A stretch of DNA of 64,000 nucleotides from Prevotella sp. (lineage in GTDB: Bacteria; Bacteroidota; Bacteroidia; Bacteroidales; Bacteroidaceae): contig JAFPTC010000104.1 of assembly GCA_017400455.1 (NCBI GenBank), positions 27,643 to 91,642 on the forward strand, in the 5' to 3' direction. How positions within the stretch are numbered: the first letter of the stretch is position 1; every line of letters begins with the position of its first letter. Positions 59,075 to 64,000 of this stretch are shown here, one piece after another. The notes under the pieces were generated by a model. It was not told the origin of the DNA. It saw nothing but the letters and a program-made list of their open reading frames with translations, and made no database searches. A program made the translations under genes and the position numbers.

Positions 59075-59731
59075 ATGAAGATTGGAATTGTAGTCGCTAT
59101 GGACAAGGAGCTGCAACAGCTGCAGCAAGTGTTTGAAGGCAGCCAAGTGATTGTTGAGAAATGCGGCATTGGCAAGGTGAATGCCGCCCTTGGCGTGCAG
59201 CGTATCATTAATGAGCATCACCCCGATTGCATCATCAGCAGCGGCTGTGCCGGCGGCAATGGCGATGACATTCAGGTGAAGGACGTGGTGGTGAGCACCG
59301 AGCTGGCCTATCACGATGTCTACTGCGGCACCGCCATTGACAACTGCACGCAGTATGGTCAGGTGCAGGGACTACCCGCCCGTTTCAAGGCCGATCCCTA
59401 CTTGCTGCAGCAGGCCCAGAGCCTTTCTGCCAAGCTCTCGGACTTCAGCTCGCGAATCCTTCCCGGCCTCATTGTCACGGGCGATTGGTTTGTTGACTCG
59501 AAAGAGAAGATGCGCAGCATCATAGAGAAGTTTCCCGATGCCCGTGCCGTGGATATGGAGTCGGCCGCCATTGCCCACACCTGCCATCTGGCCCACGTGC
59601 CGTTTATCTCCTTCCGCGTGGTGAGCGACGTGCCCTTGCGCGACACCGACGCCTCGCAATACCACGACTTCTGGGCCCAGGTGGCCGCACAGTCGTTTCT
59701 GCTCACCCGCACCTTTGTAGAAAGCCTATAG
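59075..59731 (+). CDS. mtnN: 5'-methylthioadenosine/S-adenosylhomocysteine nucleosidase
   Basis: Cleaves adenine from SAH and MTA. 218 aa. IGIVVAMDKELQQL, CGIGKVNAALGVQRII, SSGCAGG, TGDWFVD, and the active-site region AVDMESAAIAHTCHL with FRVVSDVPLRD. It is 21 bp downstream of the corrin methylases, which each release SAH, so it can relieve product inhibition. That link is inferred from position. Confidence 0.94.
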   Translation: MKIGIVVAMDKELQQLQQVFEGSQVIVEKCGIGKVNAALGVQRIINEHHPDCIISSGCAGGNGDDIQVKDVVVSTELAYHDVYCGTAIDNCTQYGQVQGLPARFKADPYLLQQAQSLSAKLSDFSSRILPGLIVTGDWFVDSKEKMRSIIEKFPDARAVDMESAAIAHTCHLAHVPFISFRVVSDVPLRDTDASQYHDFWAQVAAQSFLLTRTFVESL

Positions 59732-59790
59732 CCGCAGCCCAAGGAGGAATGCGGACTGGCCACCAAGTAGACCGCCAAAAAGAAAGAAGA

Positions 59791-62511
59791 ATGATGAAGA
59801 AGCTACTATCACTGCCGCCCAACCTGGTGAGGGCTGGCGAAGATAAACCCACCGTGTTCCATGATGTGACGGGCCTGTCGGAGGAGGAGTTCTTCTGCAC
59901 CTGCGATCCCGAAGGCCACCGGCTGGGCAGCGGTGGAGGCACGGCCTGGCTGCTGAAGCAGTGCTACGACCGGGAACAGCCTTCGTGCCCGTTCCAGGAG
60001 TGGCTGGCTGCCGAGCGCCGCATCCTGCTGCATGCCGGTGGACAGGGACGCCGATTGCCGGCCTATGCCCCGTCGGGCAAGATACTGACGCCCGTGCCCG
60101 TGTTCCGCTGGGAGCGCGGCCAGCGCCTGGGCCAGGACTTGCTCTCGCTGCAGCTGCCGCTCTATGAGCGCATCATGCAGCAGGCCCCCGAGGGGCTGAA
60201 CACCATGGTGGTCAGTGGCGACGTGCTCATACGTACCTCCCAGCCGCTGCCCCCCGTGCCCCAGGCCGACGTGGTGTGCTATGGCCTATGGCTCGATGCG
60301 TCGGTGGCCTCCCATCATGGAGTGTTCGTCTCCGACCGCCATTCGCCGCAGGTGTTGAAGCAGATGCTGCAGAAACCCAGCATAGAACGCCTTGCCGACC
60401 TGCAGCGCCAGCACTTCTACCTCACCGACATCGGACTGTGGCTGCTCAGCGACCGGGCCGTAGACCTGCTCATGAAAAGATGCGGAATGGGCGCCTCGCT
60501 TGCCGTCGATGTCTCGTCGCTTCCGGCCTACGACCTCTATTCCGACTTCGGCCGCTCCTTAGGCACCGACCCCGAGCTTTCCGACCCCGAGTTGAAGGCG
60601 CTGACGGTGGCCGTGGTGCCCCTGACGGGCGGCGAGTTCTACCACTTTGGCACCTCGGCCGAGATGATCTCGTCGATGCTGGCCTTGCAGAATGTGGTGT
60701 CGGACCAGCGGCGCATCATGCACCACGACCGCAAGCCCCATCCCTCCATTTTCGTGCAGAACGCCCTGTTGGGCATCAGGTTCACGGCCGAGAACCAGAA
60801 CGTGTGGGTGGAGAACAGCTGCATAGGGCCGCGATGGACGCTGACCACCGACAACGTGGTGACGGGCGTGCCACAGAATGACTGGCCCGTGAGCCTGGCG
60901 CCAGGCCAGTGTCTCGACATCGTGCCCATAGGCCAGGAGGACTATGCCGTGAGGTGTTACCACATAGCCGACCGCTTCGATGGTGCAGAGCAGCAGCGCG
61001 AGCAGTTCCCCGTGCTGAAATACGACGAGATTGAGCCGTGGCTCACCCGTCGGCCGTCGGTCAGCCCCCGGCGTTTCCTCAGTGCCGAACAACTGTCCGA
61101 CCAGGCCAACCTCCACCGCCTGTTCCTCCAGCGACGGCAGTTCCGCTGCCAAAACTGGCCCGCACTGGCCGCCAACTGGCAGCACAGCGTGTTCTACCAG
61201 CTGGACCTGGAGGACGCCGCCAAGGAGTTTACCGCCGCAGGCATTGCCGTGCCGCAGCCGCTACCTGCCGACGCACCGCTGATGACACGTGTTCACGACG
61301 CCATGTTCCGGGGCGACAGCGACGGTGCCTTTGCCCTGCTGCGCCACACCATCATTGACCAGCTCCTGGCCAGCAAGCAGCGGCCCCAGCTGTCGGTATG
61401 TCGCGACCAGATAGTGTGGGGGCGCAGCCCCGTGCGCATAGACATTGCCGGCGGTTGGACCGACACGCCTCCCTTCTGCATGCTCGAAGGGGGCAACGTG
61501 GTGAACCTCGCCATCGAGCTGAACGGCCAACAGCCCCTGCAGGCCTATGTGAAGCCCTGCGCCGAGCCTCACATCATCCTGCGCAGCATCGACCTGGGAG
61601 CATCTGAGGTGGTAAGCACCTACGAGGAGTTGCTGCAATATAGCAGGGTGGGCTCGCCCTTCTCCATCCCCAAGGCCGCCCTGGCCTTGGCAGGCTTCGC
61701 CCCGCAGTTTGCGGCCGACCATTTCGACAGTCTGAAGGAACAGCTGGAGCATTTCGGGGCGGGCATCGAGCTGACGCTTCTCTCGGCCATTCCCGCCGGC
61801 AGCGGACTGGGCACCAGCAGCATCCTGGCCGCCACCGTGCTGGGCGCGCTGAGCGACTTCTGCCAGCTGGCATGGGACAAGGATGAGATAGGGCGACGCA
61901 CGCTGGCCCTGGAGCAGCTGCTCACCACCGGCGGCGGATGGCAGGACCAGTTTGGAGGCGTCATGGGCGGCGTGAAACTGCTGCAGACGCAGCCTGGCGT
62001 GGTGCAGCAGCCGTTGACGCGATGGCTGCCAGCCGACATATACACTCAGCCCGAATATCGGCAGTGCCACCTGCTCTACTACACAGGCATCACCCGCACC
62101 GCCAAGCACATCCTGGCCGAGATTGTGCGCCGTATGTTCCTCAACAGCCACGACCAGCTGCTGCTGTTGCGCCAGATGAAAGAACACGCCATGGAGATGT
62201 ATGAGGCCCTGCAGCGACAGGACTTCCTGCTGATGGGCCGTCTGCTGCGCCAGAACTGGCAGGAGAATCAACTGCTCGACAGCGGCACCAATCCCGAGGC
62301 CGTCAGCAGGCTCACCAGCCTCGTCGACGACCTCTGCCTGGGCTACAAGCTGCCCGGAGCGGGTGGGGGAGGATATCTCTACATGGTGGCCAAGGACCCC
62401 GAGGCCGCAGCACGCATCAAGCAACGGCTCAGCGAGAACAGCCCTTATGCCAATGCCCGCTTCGTTGACATGTGCCTCTCCACCACCGGCCTGCAAGTCA
62501 GCCGCTCATAA
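59791..62511 (+). CDS. fkp: Bifunctional L-fucokinase / L-fucose-1-phosphate guanylyltransferase
   Basis: Salvages L-fucose to GDP-fucose for capsule and glycoprotein fucosylation, as described in Bacteroides. 906 aa from ATG-ATG at 59791/59794. The N-terminal nucleotidyltransferase has GSGGGTAWLLKQ and the HAGGQGRRLPAYAPSGK motif. A central left-handed helix-like linker follows. The C-terminal GHMP kinase (about 560-906) has WGRSPVRIDIAGGWTDTPPFC, IPAGSGLGTSSILAATVLGAL and KLPGAGGGGYLYMVAKD. The upstream in-frame start at 59749 adds an unconserved tail and is not preferred. Confidence 0.95.
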   Translation: MMKKLLSLPPNLVRAGEDKPTVFHDVTGLSEEEFFCTCDPEGHRLGSGGGTAWLLKQCYDREQPSCPFQEWLAAERRILLHAGGQGRRLPAYAPSGKILTPVPVFRWERGQRLGQDLLSLQLPLYERIMQQAPEGLNTMVVSGDVLIRTSQPLPPVPQADVVCYGLWLDASVASHHGVFVSDRHSPQVLKQMLQKPSIERLADLQRQHFYLTDIGLWLLSDRAVDLLMKRCGMGASLAVDVSSLPAYDLYSDFGRSLGTDPELSDPELKALTVAVVPLTGGEFYHFGTSAEMISSMLALQNVVSDQRRIMHHDRKPHPSIFVQNALLGIRFTAENQNVWVENSCIGPRWTLTTDNVVTGVPQNDWPVSLAPGQCLDIVPIGQEDYAVRCYHIADRFDGAEQQREQFPVLKYDEIEPWLTRRPSVSPRRFLSAEQLSDQANLHRLFLQRRQFRCQNWPALAANWQHSVFYQLDLEDAAKEFTAAGIAVPQPLPADAPLMTRVHDAMFRGDSDGAFALLRHTIIDQLLASKQRPQLSVCRDQIVWGRSPVRIDIAGGWTDTPPFCMLEGGNVVNLAIELNGQQPLQAYVKPCAEPHIILRSIDLGASEVVSTYEELLQYSRVGSPFSIPKAALALAGFAPQFAADHFDSLKEQLEHFGAGIELTLLSAIPAGSGLGTSSILAATVLGALSDFCQLAWDKDEIGRRTLALEQLLTTGGGWQDQFGGVMGGVKLLQTQPGVVQQPLTRWLPADIYTQPEYRQCHLLYYTGITRTAKHILAEIVRRMFLNSHDQLLLLRQMKEHAMEMYEALQRQDFLLMGRLLRQNWQENQLLDSGTNPEAVSRLTSLVDDLCLGYKLPGAGGGGYLYMVAKDPEAAARIKQRLSENSPYANARFVDMCLSTTGLQVSRS

Positions 62512-62515
62512 CTTT

Positions 62516-62571
62516 TCACTCATCACTTATCACTCATCACTTCTCACTCATCACTTCTCACTCATCACTCC
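62516..62571 (+). repeat. Eight heptanucleotide repeats in the leader of the GSCFA gene
   Basis: Eight consecutive 7-bp units TCACTCA/TCACTTA/TCACTTC/TCACTCC (62516-62571) end 1 nt before the ATG at 62573. The frame of the gene is open through the repeat. Confidence 0.85.
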
Positions 62572-62572
62572 C

Positions 62573-63361
62573 ATGACTTTCCGTACCGTCGTCGACATTC
62601 CCCGTCCTCCGTTCCTCATTGAGCCGCTCGAAGAACTGCTCTTCGTCGGATCGTGCTTCGCCGACAACATTGGCCGGCGCTTTCAGGAGGAGCGATTTCC
62701 CGTGGTGGTAAACCCCTTCGGCGTGATGTACAACCCCGCTTCGGTGCTCCACACCGTACAGCGCTGCCAGTCGTCAGCGCGAATCACCTTCCTCACCCTG
62801 GGCACCAACCACGTCTACAGGCTGAAGGAAACGGGCCAGATCGTTGACAACTGCCAGAAACGCCCGCAGCAGCTCTTCCAGGAGGAGGAGCTGTCGGTAG
62901 CGGCCTGCACCGACTATCTTCAGCAGACCGTGGACCTGTTGCAGGAGCGTCGCCCCGACGCCCAGGTGGTGGTCACCGTCAGCCCCATCCGCTATGCCAA
63001 GTACGGCTATCATGGTAGCCAGCTGTCGAAGGCCACGCTCCTCTTGGCGGCCCATGAGCTGGCAAGGCGCAACGAAGGGGTAACCTATTTCCCGGCCTAC
63101 GAGATTGTGCTCGACGAGCTGCGCGACTATCGTTTCTATCAGCCCGACATGCTCCACCCTTCGCCCCAGGCCGTGGAATACATCTGGGAGCAGCTCTCCA
63201 CCCACTATCTCAGTCCCCTGGCTCAGCAGTTCGTCAAGGACTGGCAGCCCATCAAGGCCGCCCTGGGCCACAAGCCCTTCCAGCCCGATAGCGACGACTA
63301 TCAGCAATTCCTCGCCCAAACCCGCCAAAAGGAAAAGGAGCTGCTCGCCCGCTATGCGTAG
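62573..63361 (+). CDS. GSCFA domain protein
   Basis: 262 aa. Named motif LLFVGSCFADNIGRRFQ at about 25-42 (G-S-C-F-A), then VVNPFGVMYNPASVLHTV, TLGTNHVYRLKETG, TVSPIRYAKYGYHGSQLSKATLLLA and YFPAYEIVLDELRDYRFYQPDMLHPSPQAVEYIWEQL. The family resembles SGNH esterases: GS near the start and DxxHPS near the end, which suggests a Ser-His pair. It is frequent in Bacteroidota with unknown substrate. It follows fkp after 61 bp filled by a heptamer repeat. Confidence 0.9.
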   Translation: MTFRTVVDIPRPPFLIEPLEELLFVGSCFADNIGRRFQEERFPVVVNPFGVMYNPASVLHTVQRCQSSARITFLTLGTNHVYRLKETGQIVDNCQKRPQQLFQEEELSVAACTDYLQQTVDLLQERRPDAQVVVTVSPIRYAKYGYHGSQLSKATLLLAAHELARRNEGVTYFPAYEIVLDELRDYRFYQPDMLHPSPQAVEYIWEQLSTHYLSPLAQQFVKDWQPIKAALGHKPFQPDSDDYQQFLAQTRQKEKELLARYA

Positions 63362-63800
63362 CCGTCCCCACGCTCCGGCGTGGCCCTGTGCCGCCCTGCC
63401 TCCTCCCCCTGCCGTAAAACTCGGAATTCAGCGGCCGCCCACACCTATAAGCCCGTCCGCTCGCATTAATAAGGGCGGCCGCCCTTATCATTGCGGGCGG
63501 GCGCCCGAATCATGCAACCCGGTACCTTTTTCCCTGTTACCCAGTGTCTTTTCCCCTTTTCCCCCGTGTTTTTTCCCCCTGCCTCCGTGCCCGTCCCCTC
63601 GCTGCCGCCCTTCCGCCTCCGTGCCCGCCCCCTTGCCTCTTTGCCGCCGCCCCTTGCCGCCGTGCCCGGCGCTTCTCCGCCGGGCCTTCCCCCTCCCCCT
63701 CATGCGCGCCCGCGCATATATTATAAAAGGAGCCTTCCCCCATTCCCTTGACGGAAGTCATCCCCTCTGTTTTTTTTGTGTTTTTATGCAAAAAAGTCTC
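63362..63800. other. Gene-free, pyrimidine-skewed spacer before the rRNA promoter
   Basis: No convincing gene. It holds a 20-bp perfect palindrome centred on GGGCGGCCGCCC (63469-63488), a second GCGGCCGC at 63431, and a C/T-rich tract on the plus strand at about 63520-63700 in which purines are rare. ATATATTATAAAA lies at 63715-63727. The small open frames here are low complexity and rejected. Confidence 0.6.
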
Positions 63801-63807
63801 GGAAAAG

Positions 63808-63839
63808 TTTGGCCGGTTCGGGAATTTGTCGTACCTTTG
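63808..63839 (+). promoter_or_regulatory. Consensus promoter, probably for an rRNA operon
   Basis: TTTG (63808-63811) and TACCTTTG (63832-63839), exactly 20 bp apart, the best match in the window. The downstream sequence looks like an rRNA leader. Confidence 0.75.
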
Positions 63840-63844
63840 CATCC

Positions 63845-64000
63845 GCTAAACAGGGAAGCCCCCTGCGAGGCGGATGAAGAAGCGATCTTTGAAAGCATTA
63901 CATAGACAGAGAAGTAGTACAAGAAGCCGGCCCTGTCCTTTGCGTTTTCGCGTTTGGGCATGGGCTGGGGTAGAAGAGAAAGCCGTCAATCACAGGCGAC
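63845..64000 (+). other. Probable 5' leader of an rRNA operon (16S gene beyond the window)
   Basis: Non-coding sequence with GATCTTTGAAAGCATTACATAG, ACAGAGAAGTAGTACAAGAAG and CCGTCAATCACAGGCGAC resembles Bacteroidales pre-16S leaders. The 16S start (AGAGTTTGAT) is not inside the window, so this is inference. Confidence 0.55.

Noticed and set aside
63424-63440. Cloning linker (GAATTC next to GCGGCCGC)
   Set aside because: The flanks are native-looking and a second GCGGCCGC lies within a natural 20-bp palindrome. No other vector sequence is present.
63400-63905. Small Pro/Arg-rich open frames in the terminal spacer
   Set aside because: They arise from C/T-rich sequence, show no codon bias or start context, and run into the rRNA leader.
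1-64000. tRNA genes, insertion sequences or prophage
   Set aside because: No cloverleaf with GGTTCGA-type T-arm, no transposase or integrase motif and no phage structural gene was found by eye in any intergenic region or open frame.

Overview
The window is about 60% GC and reads as a chromosome segment of a Bacteroidota bacterium, most like Prevotella or a close Bacteroidales relative. The evidence is a SusC-type TonB-dependent transporter, a bifunctional fucokinase/GDP-fucose pyrophosphorylase (Fkp), GSCFA, DUF4374 and DUF3089 family proteins, SPII lipoproteins, and more than twenty promoters of the Bacteroidota type (TTTG at -33, TAnnTTTG at -7, usually 19-20 bp apart). The species call is inference. 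No tRNA, IS element, prophage or CRISPR array was seen. The right edge carries a strong promoter and a leader that looks like the start of an rRNA operon.

Layout. 1-6.6 kb: truncated susC (-), M23/LysM peptidase (-), NSS-family Na+ symporter (+), helix-hairpin-helix protein (+). 6.8-14.6 kb: a minus-strand tripartite efflux operon (ABC ATPase, two MacB-type permeases, adaptor, TolC) and an ABC-2/GntR (YtrA-type) operon with a clear operator. 14.9-24.8 kb: NAD kinase, DJ-1/PfpI protein, an HhH plus beta-barrel protein, DUF805, waaA, gltX and a PgpH-like 7TM-HD c-di-AMP phosphodiesterase. 24.9-35.1 kb: first cobalamin region, made of a cobalamin riboswitch driving cbiK1 - TonB receptor - DUF4374 lipoprotein - cbiK2, then cbiA - adenosyltransferase - cbiP - cobD/cobC-type aminotransferase. 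35.3-50.5 kb: der, a lipoprotein, a DUF3089 hydrolase, a GH10 xylanase with CBM6 modules, asd, a large lipoprotein, a CPA2 antiporter, a LolD-type ATPase, a CvfB-like protein, trigger factor and a Sel1 protein. 50.6-59.7 kb: second cobalamin region with cbiB - btuF-like - mlaF-like (-), a ZIP transporter, and three fused corrin-ring genes (CbiH-CbiC, CbiE-CbiT, CbiG-CbiF), followed by MTA/SAH nucleosidase, which would remove the SAH the methylases make. 59.8-63.4 kb: fkp and GSCFA. 63.4-64 kb: rRNA promoter and leader.

The most striking non-genic signal is a repeat family found at eight loci. It consists of perfect 12-bp palindromes TCTCACGTGAGA, flanked by A- and T-runs, alternating with a GGGAAGGCCTCCC-type palindrome at an exact 43-bp period, one to four copies per locus, and nearly always directly 3' of a gene. 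Other signals: a 7-bp repeat that puts the tolC signal peptide out of frame by exactly one unit (candidate phase variation); palindromic sequence inserted in frame inside cbiP, cbiET and cvfB; a promoter module shared by the cbiA and cbiB operons; and two signal-peptide-bearing CbiK chelatases under one cobalamin riboswitch with an outer-membrane receptor, which may form an extracytoplasmic corrinoid, cobalt or tetrapyrrole handling system.
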